From: Actinobacteria bacterium UBA6100
Lineage (GTDB): Bacteria; Actinomycetota; Coriobacteriia; Anaerosomatales; Anaerosomataceae
NCBI GenBank assembly: GCA_002423585.1
Contig: DIWS01000009.1
Coordinates: 62,478 to 126,477, forward strand
DNA length: 64,000 nucleotides
Direction of reading: 5' to 3'
The notes under the pieces are model-generated. The model saw only the letters and a program-made list of their open reading frames with translations. It had not been told where the DNA came from and did not search any database. Positions 42,185-53,849 of the stretch are shown here, in pieces. Within the stretch, counting starts at the first letter, position 1. Each line of letters starts with the position of its first letter. The position numbers and the translations under genes were made by a program.

Positions 42185-43537
42185 CTACAGTTGCGGCGCA
42201 ACGTCCTCATCGGCGGGATACGGCTCCTGGGGCTCGCAGAACAGGAAGCCCTGACCGTATTCAACGCCGAGTTCGCGCAGTGCGGCGAGCTGTTCGGGGC
42301 GCTCGATGCCTGCGGCGATGAGTTTCACACCGATACGCTCGGCGAACGTGACCATGCTCGTGACGAGACTGCGGCGGATATCGTCGGTGTCGATGTCGTT
42401 TATGAGCGACATGTCGATCTTCAGCCACTCCGGACGCACCTCGGCGAGGCTCTGCAGCGAACCGTAGCCGGCGCCACCGTTGTCGACCGCCACGCGGAAG
42501 CCGAGACGGCGCAGATACTCAAGCGTGGCGCGGAAGGCCGCGAAGTCGGTGATCGTGGTGTGCTCGGTGATCTCGAAGACCACACTCTCGGGCTTCATGC
42601 CCGAGTCGACGAGCGCCGTGAACATCATCTCTCTGAGCTCGGGATCCGCCACAGCTTCCGGCTCGATGTTGATGAAGAGCAGCTTACCCTCAGGGAGGTT
42701 CGCCGCGGTCTCGAAGGCGCGCTTGCGGCACAACCGCTCGAGACGAACGACCAGGTCCGCGTCGTAGGCGACGCGGAAAAGCTTGTCCGGCCGCTCGAAC
42801 TCGGTCCCTTCGGGTCCGCGCGTGAGCGCCTCGTACCCGAGCACCGTGAAGTCGTCCAGACGCAGTATCGGATGCACCAGGGTTCTGACGTCCCCTGCGT
42901 GGATGATCTGCTCGAGTCGGGCCTGCCGGACCTGCGCGTCGCTCATCTCACGCGTGAGCGACTCCGCCATCGCCGCCTCGATCGCCGCGTGCACCAGCCG
43001 CTCGAGGCGGACGTTCGGGTCACGGTACGCGGTGGCGGCCCCGACGTAGCAGCCGAACTTCGGGAACACCTCGGGATCGAGGATCGCGGCGAGCTCAGCG
43101 CGAACGTCCTCCTCGACCCGACGGCCGAGCCGCTGAAGCGCCTCGGGGTCCATCACCTCGGTGGTGCGCGGCGGCGACAGCAGCACGACGAACGCGTTGC
43201 CGGAGATCATGAGCTCGGCGACCATGTCCGCGTCACGCAGCTCGGCGCCGGTGATGCGTTCGAGCGCGCTGGCCACTTCACACATGACCGCGTCGAAGAC
43301 CTCCCAGCCGTAGATCTCCTCGATCTTGGAGTACTTCACGACGTTCAGGCACAGCAGCGAGACCTCGCCACGGTCCTCGAGCAGCGACTCGATGCGGGGG
43401 AAGAGCAGCGGCGTGGTGGGAAGCCCGGTGACGGGATCGAACAGGAGCCGTCTCACCTCGGGATGTTTGGCGACGATCTCGTGGAACTCGAGCCACGATT
43501 CGAGAAGGAACGAGCACTTGTTCTCGCGCTCGGGCAT
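42185..43537 (-). CDS. Degenerate GGDEF-EAL domain protein
   Basis: 450 residues. Residues about 35-190 resemble a GGDEF fold with no GGDEF motif (VVKYSKIEEIYGWEVFDAV). EAL domain from about 215: YEALTRG, LLFINIEPE, VFEITEH, VDNGGAGYGSL (usually DDFGAGYSSL), LKIDMSLI, LIAAGIERPEQL (usually AEGVE; the general-base Glu is Ala), GQGFLF. Loss of that base makes cyclic-di-GMP hydrolysis unlikely; it may be a receptor. It follows the glycosidase-like gene by 13 bases. Confidence 0.87.
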   Translation of the reverse strand: MPERENKCSFLLESWLEFHEIVAKHPEVRRLLFDPVTGLPTTPLLFPRIESLLEDRGEVSLLCLNVVKYSKIEEIYGWEVFDAVMCEVASALERITGAELRDADMVAELMISGNAFVVLLSPPRTTEVMDPEALQRLGRRVEEDVRAELAAILDPEVFPKFGCYVGAATAYRDPNVRLERLVHAAIEAAMAESLTREMSDAQVRQARLEQIIHAGDVRTLVHPILRLDDFTVLGYEALTRGPEGTEFERPDKLFRVAYDADLVVRLERLCRKRAFETAANLPEGKLLFINIEPEAVADPELREMMFTALVDSGMKPESVVFEITEHTTITDFAAFRATLEYLRRLGFRVAVDNGGAGYGSLQSLAEVRPEWLKIDMSLINDIDTDDIRRSLVTSMVTFAERIGVKLIAAGIERPEQLAALRELGVEYGQGFLFCEPQEPYPADEDVAPQL

Positions 43538-43550
43538 CCGGCATTCTCCC

Positions 43551-45545
43551 TTACCCGTACGACAGGCGCAGCGCTACCGCTGCGTTCGGACCCAGAGGCA
43601 CACCGAACGCGCGGGCCTCCACCCGTGCGGCCGCACCCCCTCGGACATCCACGACAGAGGCTACCACACGCTCCGTGGTGAGCGTGGCCGTGATCGCCTC
43701 GGCGCTGTGGTTGAGGATGAAGACCACGTCTCCCTGCTCGCCCTGGAACAGCGCGATCTCCGCCGACGGGTCGTCGCAGTCTATGACCGGACCGGCGCCG
43801 GCGGCGCGCGCCACCGAACCGTAGACCGTGCGCAACAGCGAGCGCACGGCGTCCGGTGCCGCCCACGGGTCGCTCTGGGCGATCGCCCGCTCGAGCGGTG
43901 CGGCGAGGAAGACCGCCTTGCCCTGACCGTACTGGTTGAGCGTGAGAAGCGGGCTGCCGGTCGCGTCGGTGGCGACCACCGTGGCGGTGCCGCTCCCCAC
44001 CAGCGCGTAGTGCGGCAGATCGAGCCGCACGTCGAAGGCGGTCAGGTCGCCCAGCAACCCCGGCTGCGCGATACGGCAGCTCACCACCGGGCGCACGCCA
44101 TGATCGCCGAGGAACTCGACGCCGAAGATCTCGCGCAGCGCCGGATCGGCATCCCCGCCCCCGTAGGACAGCACCACCGAGCCGCCCGACTGCACGAAGG
44201 ACGCGAGGCCGGACCACATCGAGGCCGACAACCGCGCTGCGGACGGGACAAAGAGCGTCATGAAGCCGCCCAGCTCATCGCCCTCGCGGGCGAGCGTGAC
44301 GGGCAGGTGCGCTTCCTTCGCCGCGGTATACGCCTGGAGGCACGAGCGCGGCGTGTAGAGACCCGCGAGGGACGGGAGTGGCTCGTAGCGCTCGGCAGGA
44401 ATGAGCACCGCCGCACGTTCGGGCGAAGGCGTGTGCACGCGCAGATCGAGGCGGGCGGCCACGCGCGCGAACCTGCGCACCTCGGCCAGCACCGGCTTGG
44501 GCTCACCGTGAACGTCGTTCAGCCCCACCAGCACCTCGAACGGGTCGCGGAAGTACGGCTCGCGCTTCTCGGTCTCGAGGTCCTTCCACCGGCGCAGCAG
44601 CACGCCCGAGGCGCGGTTCATCAGCGCCGAGTAGAGCGCCGTGCGCACGTAGGCGGCCTCTTCGGCCACCGACACGTCCAGCGAGGGGACGCCCACGCCA
44701 TCGGCGAGCACCGGCAGGTCGCGCAGCGCCGCGCGCAGCAGGAACGAGTCGAGGTAGGTCGCCGGGCCGTACGTGAGCGGGCCCTCGGCGGCATAGGCAC
44801 GGTAGGGTGCGGTCACGTGGCTCACGCCGTACTCGAAGTCGTCGATGGTCCCGCGGGCGTCCACGCCGCTCTCCCGCACGAGGGTCTCGGGATCGCATGC
44901 CAGGACGATCGCCCGCGCCGAGTCGACCTCACGGATGGCGTCACGCAGCGACGTGGCCCACTTCTGGAGCGCGTCCTCGCTGCCGAAGCCGCTGAAGAAC
45001 GCCTCGTTGCCGAGCTCCCACGCCCAGACGGCCGTCTCGCTGCGGAAGCGGTTCACCACGCGCTGCACGAGCGAGATCTCACGCTGCACGAGGTAGTCGT
45101 CATCGCGCGGATCGCGCTTCTTGGCCCACGGCAGGTCGTTCATCTCGGCGAGCCGGTCGTCCGCGAAGAAGACGACGATCACCTTGAGGTCGTGTACGCG
45201 CGCGGCAGCAAGGATGTCGCCGAGGCGGTCCTCGGCATCCGCGTCGTACTGACCCACTTGCGGCTCGAAGAGCTTCCACGAGACGTAGACGCGCACGAGC
45301 GAGATACGGGCCTCGGCGATCGCGGTGAAGTCCGCCTCGACGTCACGGTCGTACCAGTCGTCGAAGGAGGCGCGCTCCTCGTCGAGCGGGTAGTAGTCCA
45401 CGCCGATCGGGAAGAGCTGATTGCGCAGCGGTCCCATCTCCTCGACCGAGGGCTTCGGGTCCTTCGCCGGCGCCTTGGCAGACGCCTTCGTGTCCGGTCT
45501 GGCGGCCGCGCCCTTCGCGGGCTTCTTGCTCGCTGCCTCGGCCAT
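43551..45545 (-). CDS. Glycoside-hydrolase-like protein (GH5/GH42 type)
   Basis: 664 residues. A basic, Lys/Ala-rich N-terminal tail (about 30 residues) precedes a TIM-barrel: FPIGVDYYPLDEERASFDDW, SLVRVYVSWKLFEPQ, AVWAWELGNEAFFSGFG (GNE, expected acid/base). At the expected nucleophile position I see PVLADGVGVPSLDVS, with no Glu. A C-terminal beta region resembles the trimerisation and beta domains of GH42. It may bind rather than cleave sugars. No signal peptide. Overlaps the TPR gene by ATGA. Confidence 0.75.
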   Translation of the reverse strand: MAEAASKKPAKGAAARPDTKASAKAPAKDPKPSVEEMGPLRNQLFPIGVDYYPLDEERASFDDWYDRDVEADFTAIAEARISLVRVYVSWKLFEPQVGQYDADAEDRLGDILAAARVHDLKVIVVFFADDRLAEMNDLPWAKKRDPRDDDYLVQREISLVQRVVNRFRSETAVWAWELGNEAFFSGFGSEDALQKWATSLRDAIREVDSARAIVLACDPETLVRESGVDARGTIDDFEYGVSHVTAPYRAYAAEGPLTYGPATYLDSFLLRAALRDLPVLADGVGVPSLDVSVAEEAAYVRTALYSALMNRASGVLLRRWKDLETEKREPYFRDPFEVLVGLNDVHGEPKPVLAEVRRFARVAARLDLRVHTPSPERAAVLIPAERYEPLPSLAGLYTPRSCLQAYTAAKEAHLPVTLAREGDELGGFMTLFVPSAARLSASMWSGLASFVQSGGSVVLSYGGGDADPALREIFGVEFLGDHGVRPVVSCRIAQPGLLGDLTAFDVRLDLPHYALVGSGTATVVATDATGSPLLTLNQYGQGKAVFLAAPLERAIAQSDPWAAPDAVRSLLRTVYGSVARAAGAGPVIDCDDPSAEIALFQGEQGDVVFILNHSAEAITATLTTERVVASVVDVRGGAAARVEARAFGVPLGPNAAVALRLSYG

Positions 45546-46714
45546 CAGTCCTCACCCGCCCCGGCGTACTCGTCGTACAGCCGCCAGAACAGCCCCTGGC
45601 GCTTGGTGTCGTAGTAGGCGGCGCGACGGATCTCCCACTGCGCCTCGGCGAACCGCCCCTCGGTGAGGTGCGACGCCGCCAGGCCGAAGCGGGCGCGGAC
45701 GCACGCCGGATCGAGGCGCACGCCGAGCCGGTACGACTTGCCCGCCGCCTCGAACTTCTGCAGGCCGAGAAGCGATTCAGCGAGCAGCACGTGCACGAGC
45801 GCGTGCGTGCCGGCCCGCTTGGCGAGTGCGATGAAGACACGCGCCGCGTGACGGTTGAGCCCCGTGCGCCGGGAATACACCACGCCGAGGCAGTAGAGCG
45901 CCGTGGGAAGCTCCGGGTCGAGCGAGAGCGCGCGCAGCGCACAGGCCATCGACTCGTTGGCGGCCTCCTGCTTGAGGTACGCGTACGCCGCGAGCGCGAG
46001 CGCCTCCGGGTCGTCGGGGTCCTCGTCGAGCACCAGCCGCACGAGGTCGGCCGCGGTGAACAGGTCCTCGGCCCGAAGCGCGAGCCCCGCCGCTCCCAGC
46101 CGGGCCTCCCGCGTGGGCTTCACGCGCTCGATGTCGATCGGCTCCGCGGGCGCCTCGTGCACGCCGAGAAGGGTGAAGAACAGCTCGTCCTGACTCGGAT
46201 CGAGCTCGCCGGCCTGGCGGAACAGCGGCAGCGCGAGGGCCATTCCCTCCCGCTTGAGGCTCGCGATCGCGAGGTTGTAGGTGGCGCGCGCCTCCTTGGC
46301 GTCGAGCTCGAGCGCCCGCTTCCAGCTCGCCACGGCGTCGTCTTCGAACGCGGCCGCGGCGAACGCCTCGCCGAGCTGCACGTGCGCGGTCACCAGATCG
46401 GGCGCCACCTCGGCAAGCTCGTGCCATACGAGCACCGACTGGTCGGACATGCCGCCGCGCCGGTCGTACGCCAGGCCGAGGGCCAGGTACGCCGCCGAGC
46501 AGTCGGGGTCGATCTCGATGGCCTTGGTCGCCTCGGCGATGGCCTGGTCGTAGAAGTCACCCTCGAGCATGAGGTGTGCGAGTAGTGCGTGTATACGCGG
46601 CTCCCGATCGCCGAGCGCCAGCGCCTCGTAGCAGGCCTCGACCGCCGCGCCCACCGCGCCCGAACGGGCGAGTTCCTCGGCCGTGAGCAACGCTGTCGGA
46701 CGACCGCCCATCAT
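45545..46714 (-). CDS. TPR-repeat protein
   Basis: 389 residues, mostly tandem tetratricopeptide helices (AVEACYEALALGDREPRIHA, AIEIDPDCSAAYLALGLAYD, ALELDAKEARATYNLAIASL). TPR arrays act as protein-binding scaffolds. No signal peptide. The gene overlaps both neighbours by ATGA junctions, so the corrinoid protein, TPR and glycosidase-like proteins are made together. Confidence 0.85.
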   Translation of the reverse strand: MMGGRPTALLTAEELARSGAVGAAVEACYEALALGDREPRIHALLAHLMLEGDFYDQAIAEATKAIEIDPDCSAAYLALGLAYDRRGGMSDQSVLVWHELAEVAPDLVTAHVQLGEAFAAAAFEDDAVASWKRALELDAKEARATYNLAIASLKREGMALALPLFRQAGELDPSQDELFFTLLGVHEAPAEPIDIERVKPTREARLGAAGLALRAEDLFTAADLVRLVLDEDPDDPEALALAAYAYLKQEAANESMACALRALSLDPELPTALYCLGVVYSRRTGLNRHAARVFIALAKRAGTHALVHVLLAESLLGLQKFEAAGKSYRLGVRLDPACVRARFGLAASHLTEGRFAEAQWEIRRAAYYDTKRQGLFWRLYDEYAGAGED

Positions 46715-47373
46715 GCCTCAGCCTCGGCCGCTGCGCGGTCGCGAGCCACACGGGCCACCAGCTTGAGCGCGCTCTCCGCGCTGGGAACCACGCCGTTCGC
46801 GCCGACCTCGCGAGCAAGGGCCGGCTCCGCGGCGAACGGCCCGCCGCTCACCAGGATCACAACGTCGTCGTAGCCGCCCGTGGCAAGCATCTCGCGCACC
46901 CGGGCCACCGCGCGGGCGGTGGCCGTCATCTCAGCGAACACGATGACGATGCGGGCGCCGGTCTCCTCCACTCGCTCGAGGAAGTCGGCCGGTCGCACGT
47001 CCACGCCCAGATCGTTCACGCGGAAGCCCGCTTCCTTGAGCGTGGCTGCGATGATGGTCCGCGCGATCGAGTGGTGGTCGCGATGCATCGTCCCCACGAT
47101 CACGGTGACACCGGTGTCGCGGCGTGCCGCCGGCGGCATCACGAACGAACCGATCTGCTCGGCCACCACGGCCGCCTGCGTGAAGCTGATCTCGTCGATG
47201 TCCCCCGCCGCCCAGGCCCCGCCGAGCAGGCCCATGGCGGGCGCGTATAGCGCGTCGAAGAGTTGCTCCTGGGGTACTCCCGAGGCGCGCGCGTGCTCGA
47301 CGACCTGGATGGCACCTGCCGGGTCCTGGTCGACGAACGCCTGATACAGATCTGCCGCGTACTCGGCGGCCAC
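46711..47373 (-). CDS. Cobalamin-binding domain protein (corrinoid regulator-like)
   Basis: 220 residues from GTG 47373, behind GGAGGG. N-terminal four-helix cap (VVEHARASGVPQEQLFDALY, LLGGAWAAGDIDEISFTQAA), then a B12-binding Rossmann domain: GTMHRDHHSIARTIIAATLK, NDLGVDVRPADFLERVEETG, VILVSGGPF. The canonical DxHxxG is present as DHHSIA, lacking the last Gly. This is the cap-plus-B12 plan of methyltransferase corrinoid subunits and light sensors. It lies beside tRNA-Leu at the head of the operon. Confidence 0.85.
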   Translation of the reverse strand: MAAEYAADLYQAFVDQDPAGAIQVVEHARASGVPQEQLFDALYAPAMGLLGGAWAAGDIDEISFTQAAVVAEQIGSFVMPPAARRDTGVTVIVGTMHRDHHSIARTIIAATLKEAGFRVNDLGVDVRPADFLERVEETGARIVIVFAEMTATARAVARVREMLATGGYDDVVILVSGGPFAAEPALAREVGANGVVPSAESALKLVARVARDRAAAEAEA

Positions 47374-47428
47374 GCTGCCCTCCGTCGATCGATCTCTTCT
47401 CGCGACATGCCGCCGCGAGGTTGCACGC

Positions 47429-47515
47429 TGGTAGCGGTGGTGGGATTCGAACCCACACGGCCTTTCGGCCAGAGGCTTTTAAGGCCCCCTCCTGTACCAG
47501 TTCGGATACACCGCC
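47429..47515 (-). tRNA. tRNA-Leu (anticodon UAA)
   Basis: 87 bases including encoded CCA. Acceptor GGCGGTG pairs with CACCGCT (G1.U72), D arm TCC...GGA, anticodon loop CTTAAAA with TAA, a class II variable arm TGGCCGAAAGGCCG, and T arm GTGGG-TTCGAAT-CCCAC. It lies between ppx and the corrinoid protein gene. Confidence 0.95.
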
Positions 47516-47520
47516 GTCAC

Positions 47521-48486
47521 CTAAGGTGTCCCCGCATGATCGCAGTCGAGCACCATGCCGTAGAGAATATCGTGTTCGCTCACCAGCGTCGAAGAAAGTC
47601 CTGCGTACGCCATGACCGACTGCAGGATGAGCGCCCCGCCGACGATCACGCCTGCCCGATCGGGCTCGAGCCCCACCACCTGCCTGCGCTCGGCCTCGGT
47701 GAGCACGGAGAGGCGCTCGAGGATGTCGAGCAGCGATGTTCCGCAGATCCGGTAGCCGTGGATGCGCTGCGGGTCGTACGCGCCCATCCGGAGGTCGATA
47801 GCGGCGAGCGTGGTGGCCGTGCCCGCCACCGACACCATGTCGCGCGGGGGCTCCTTGAGCGGGAGGAACACCCTCCGCAGCTCGTCGGCGATCCAGCCCG
47901 CCGCCTGGTCGATCTCGCGGGCGGTCGGCGGGTCGGAGTGCAAGAACAGCTCGGTCACCCGGCGCGAGCCGATGTCCACCGAGCGGGCGATATCGATGCT
48001 GACAGGACAACCGTCGACCGACCGGTGCGCGCTGCCCACCACGAGCTCGGTGGAGCCACCGCCCACATCGGCCATCAGGATCCGGTCTCCGGGGAAGCCG
48101 TAGGCCACGCCGAGGAAGGTGAGGTAGCCCTCCCGCTCCCCCGAGATGATCTCCGGTCGCACGCCGGCGGCCTCAAGGGCGTCGAGGAAGGTCGCACCGT
48201 TGGACGCGTCCCGCGCTGCCGAAGTGGCCACGGCCGACGTGCGGTGGGCGCCGAGCATGCGCGCCTCCTCGACGAACCCGCGGACCGCATCCGCCACCCG
48301 CGCGATGCCGGCCTCCGACAACTCACCGCTCGTGGTCCAGCCCTCACCGAGGTGCGTGATCGCCTGACGACGCACCACCTCGGTGATCGATCCGGCGACC
48401 ACATCGGCCACGAGTAGGCGCGCCGTGACCGTGCCGATGTCGATCACAGCCCTGCGCTCTCCCTCGATCACAACGCCTCCTCGCAT
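47521..48486 (-). CDS. ppx: Exopolyphosphatase / Ppx-GppA family phosphatase
   Basis: 321 residues from ATG 48486. ASKHA ATPase fold: AVIDIGTVTARLLVADV (phosphate 1), AVATSAARDASNG, ADVGGGSTELVVG (phosphate 2), and AGTATTLAAIDL. It hydrolyses polyphosphate or pppGpp; the sequence does not decide. Overlaps the DUF501 gene by 19 bases. In actinobacteria it commonly sits with eno, ftsB and DUF501, as here. Confidence 0.93.
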   Translation of the reverse strand: MRGGVVIEGERRAVIDIGTVTARLLVADVVAGSITEVVRRQAITHLGEGWTTSGELSEAGIARVADAVRGFVEEARMLGAHRTSAVATSAARDASNGATFLDALEAAGVRPEIISGEREGYLTFLGVAYGFPGDRILMADVGGGSTELVVGSAHRSVDGCPVSIDIARSVDIGSRRVTELFLHSDPPTAREIDQAAGWIADELRRVFLPLKEPPRDMVSVAGTATTLAAIDLRMGAYDPQRIHGYRICGTSLLDILERLSVLTEAERRQVVGLEPDRAGVIVGGALILQSVMAYAGLSSTLVSEHDILYGMVLDCDHAGTP

Positions 48487-48950
48487 CGCCGGTCCGCACA
48501 CTCGGCAGGGATCCGTTGCAACACCCCGGCACCGACGGGATCGTCGATGCCGGCCAGGAACGCCGCCACGTGAGCGTGCAGGCACTTCACCGCGAGCGGA
48601 TCACGCTGACCGGCGATGCCCACCTTCGGCGTCGGGTCGGCACCGCCACCCTCGGCGGCCCGCGCCGCTCGATAGGAGACATCGGCATCCCGCAGGCGCG
48701 ACGCGAGTGAGTCGTCGGCCGCGATCGACTCGCGCCAGCGCTCACACCCGCCCTGCGACTCGAGCGCCCCGATGCGGGCCACCAGATGTGGGCAGGTCAG
48801 GTAGTACAGCGTCGGGAACGGCTCGCCGGTCTCGAGCACCGGCTCCGTGGTGATGCATGTGGGGAATCCATGGCTACAGCGCGCGACGCAGCGCCATCGC
48901 CCGCGGGGGTGCCGTCCGAGCTGCCAGGCGACGATCGCCCCATCGTCCAT
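48468..48950 (-). CDS. DUF501-family protein
   Basis: 160 residues from ATG 48950, which overlaps the FtsB-like stop. Characteristic: IVAWQLGRHPRGRWRCVARC, FPTLYYLTCPHLVARIGALE, VKCLHAHVAAFLAG (KCLHAH). Conserved Cys and His may bind a metal. Function unknown. It lies in the conserved actinobacterial cluster between the septum-formation gene and ppx. Confidence 0.92.
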   Translation of the reverse strand: MDDGAIVAWQLGRHPRGRWRCVARCSHGFPTCITTEPVLETGEPFPTLYYLTCPHLVARIGALESQGGCERWRESIAADDSLASRLRDADVSYRAARAAEGGGADPTPKVGIAGQRDPLAVKCLHAHVAAFLAGIDDPVGAGVLQRIPAECADRRCEEAL

Positions 48951-49510
48951 CACTCGAGGCCGAAGAGCGTGTCCAGCGCGCGCTGCCACAGCGGCGCCTC
49001 GCCCTCCGAGGCCGTCGCCGACGCTTCGTCAGACCCGGCCACGACGCCGCCGGTCACCACGTACGCCTGCTCCCCCGGCTTCACGAGCCCCAGCGTGTCG
49101 CGGGCGACCTCCTCCACGCCCTCGGGCGTCTTGAGCTGGTCCACCTCGTGGCGCAGCTCCTCGTTGCGCGACTTCAGACCCTCGAGCTCGCTTTCCAGCG
49201 AATCCAGTTCGCGATGGTGCTCGTACTGGAGCCGGAAGACGGGGTAGACCATCCAGGCAGCCGCCACGAGCGTGGCTATGAGGATGAGTGTGGTGAGACG
49301 GACCTGCCCGGAGCTTCGCCTGGTCCTCGCGGACCGCGCGGCGCCCGCTCGGGCGCGCTCCGGCGGGGTGCGCGGCGCCGTCGAACGCGAGGACCGCGTG
49401 GGACGCGCGGATGAGGTGCGCGAAGTGGACGCGCGGGATGTCGACCTCCGCGCAGCGGTGGTCTTCCCGGCGTTCGCTGGTGCCCTTTTCTGCGATCGTG
49501 GTGCAGCCAT
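48950..49510 (-). CDS. FtsB/DivIC-type septum formation protein
   Basis: 186 residues from ATG 49510. A long basic Ser/Arg/Thr-rich cytoplasmic tail (residues 1-70) leads to one transmembrane helix (TLILIATLVAAAWMVYPVF), a coiled coil (LDSLESELEGLKSRNEELRH) and KTPEGVEEVARDTLGLVKPG, the DivIC signature. The protein belongs to the divisome with FtsL and FtsQ. Its stop overlaps the DUF501 start in TGATG. Confidence 0.92.
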   Translation of the reverse strand: MAAPRSQKRAPANAGKTTAARRSTSRASTSRTSSARPTRSSRSTAPRTPPERARAGAARSARTRRSSGQVRLTTLILIATLVAAAWMVYPVFRLQYEHHRELDSLESELEGLKSRNEELRHEVDQLKTPEGVEEVARDTLGLVKPGEQAYVVTGGVVAGSDEASATASEGEAPLWQRALDTLFGLE

Positions 49511-49667
49511 AGGGTGCGCAATCAGTGGTGTGACGAGGCCAGCGACGGTCCATGCCCGAGGGTATCCCCTCATCGCGCATGATAGCACCGGGGCACGCCG
49601 AGTAGAACCCTCTACATCAACTTGAGATTGATGCGGGCGCCCGGCCGAGGCACGGATGCGCCACAGG

Positions 49668-51065
49668 TCAGACGCGGTGCACCTGCACGAGGTTGGTCGA
49701 TCCTGCCACATGCACGGCCACGCCACCGGTCACGGCGATCAAGTCACCCGGGCGGGCGAGGCCGGCATCGGAAGCGGCAGCCGAGGCGGCGGCGATCAGT
49801 TCGTCGATGGTCGCATACGAACCGATCACAGTGGGCAGGACCCCCCAGACGAGCGCAAGACGCCGCGCGGTGGCCGGATCGGGCGTGGCGGCAAGCACGG
49901 GCGTCGCGGGCCGGTGCGCCGCCACCGCGCGAGCCGTGGCGCCGGACTGGGTGACGGTCACGATCGCGGCCAGGTCCAGCGCCTCGGCCAACTCGCACAC
50001 CGCACGGCTCACAGCGGCAGCCACGTCGTCGGTGGCTCCGGGCCGGGGCGCCCAGGGGTGCTCGACGGCCACCTCCTCGGCGGCGCGCACGATACGGTCC
50101 ATGGTGCCGAGCGCGTGCGCCGGATGATCACCTACAGCCGTCTCACCGGAGAGCATGACCGCGTCCACGGCATCGAATATCGCGTTCGCCACGTCCGAGG
50201 CCTCGGCACGGGTGGGGCGCACCGCCGTGGTCATCGACTCGAGCATCTGCGTCGCCACGACCACCGGCCGTCCCGCCGCGCGCGCCGCGGCCACGATGCG
50301 CCGCTGTGCCGCCGGGACCGCCTCGAGCGGCAGCTCCACGCCCAGGTCACCGCGTGCCACCATCACCGCGTCGGCCACGTCCACGATCGCCTCGAGGTCG
50401 CCCATGGCCTCATGCTTCTCGATCTTGGCGACGATCGGCACGACGCGCTCCCCCATCGCCGAGCGCAGACGTTCGACATCATCGGCACACCGCACGAAGG
50501 ACTGCGCGACGAGGTCGATGCCCGCCTCAAGCGCCCATGCGAGCAGCTCGAGGTCACGCGCGGTGATGCCGTCGACACCCAGCCGGACGCCGGGGACGTT
50601 GAGCCCCTTGCGGCTTGTCAGCGACCCGCCGGAGCGCACGGTCGTGTTCACGACACCCGCACCCGAGCCGGTCACCACAAGCTCGATGCGGCCATCGTCG
50701 ATGAGCACGCGATCCCCGGGGTGCAGGTCCTCTGAGATCGTCGCGTGGTTGACCGAGGCGCCGGAGGCGTCGCCGGCGCCGGGTGCGGCCCTGAGCTCGA
50801 ACGGATCGCCTTCGGCAAGCACGGTGCCCGACGCGACCTCGCCGAGGCGCAGCTTGGCGCCGCCTAAGTCGAGCATGATGGCGATGTGCCGGCCCGCCCG
50901 CCCGGCGGCCGCGCGCACGTCCGCGAGCTGCCGCTCGAGCTCGGGGACATCGGCGTGTGACGCGTTCAGCCGCGCCACGTCGAGACCGGCAGCCACGAGT
51001 GCATCGAGCACCCCCGGCGCGCCGGTCGCCGGCCCCAGCGTAGCGATCAGCTTCGTGCGCCGCAT
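49668..51065 (-). CDS. pyk: Pyruvate kinase
   Basis: 465 residues from ATG 51065, 7 bases after the enolase stop. Motifs: RTKLIATLGPAT, RLNASHAD (normally RxNxSHG), PIVAKIEKHEAM (metal and catalytic Lys), VMVARGDLGVELP, ATQMLESM, and SGETAVGDHPAH. It makes pyruvate and ATP from PEP. The usual SHG Gly is Ala here and the C-terminal allosteric domain is complete. Together with enolase it forms the last two steps of glycolysis in one operon. Confidence 0.94.
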   Translation of the reverse strand: MRRTKLIATLGPATGAPGVLDALVAAGLDVARLNASHADVPELERQLADVRAAAGRAGRHIAIMLDLGGAKLRLGEVASGTVLAEGDPFELRAAPGAGDASGASVNHATISEDLHPGDRVLIDDGRIELVVTGSGAGVVNTTVRSGGSLTSRKGLNVPGVRLGVDGITARDLELLAWALEAGIDLVAQSFVRCADDVERLRSAMGERVVPIVAKIEKHEAMGDLEAIVDVADAVMVARGDLGVELPLEAVPAAQRRIVAAARAAGRPVVVATQMLESMTTAVRPTRAEASDVANAIFDAVDAVMLSGETAVGDHPAHALGTMDRIVRAAEEVAVEHPWAPRPGATDDVAAAVSRAVCELAEALDLAAIVTVTQSGATARAVAAHRPATPVLAATPDPATARRLALVWGVLPTVIGSYATIDELIAAASAAASDAGLARPGDLIAVTGGVAVHVAGSTNLVQVHRV

Positions 51066-51072
51066 GACGCGC

Positions 51073-53827
<2,755 letters not shown>

Positions 53828-53849
53828 AGCCCCCCCCTCTCACCTGCGC

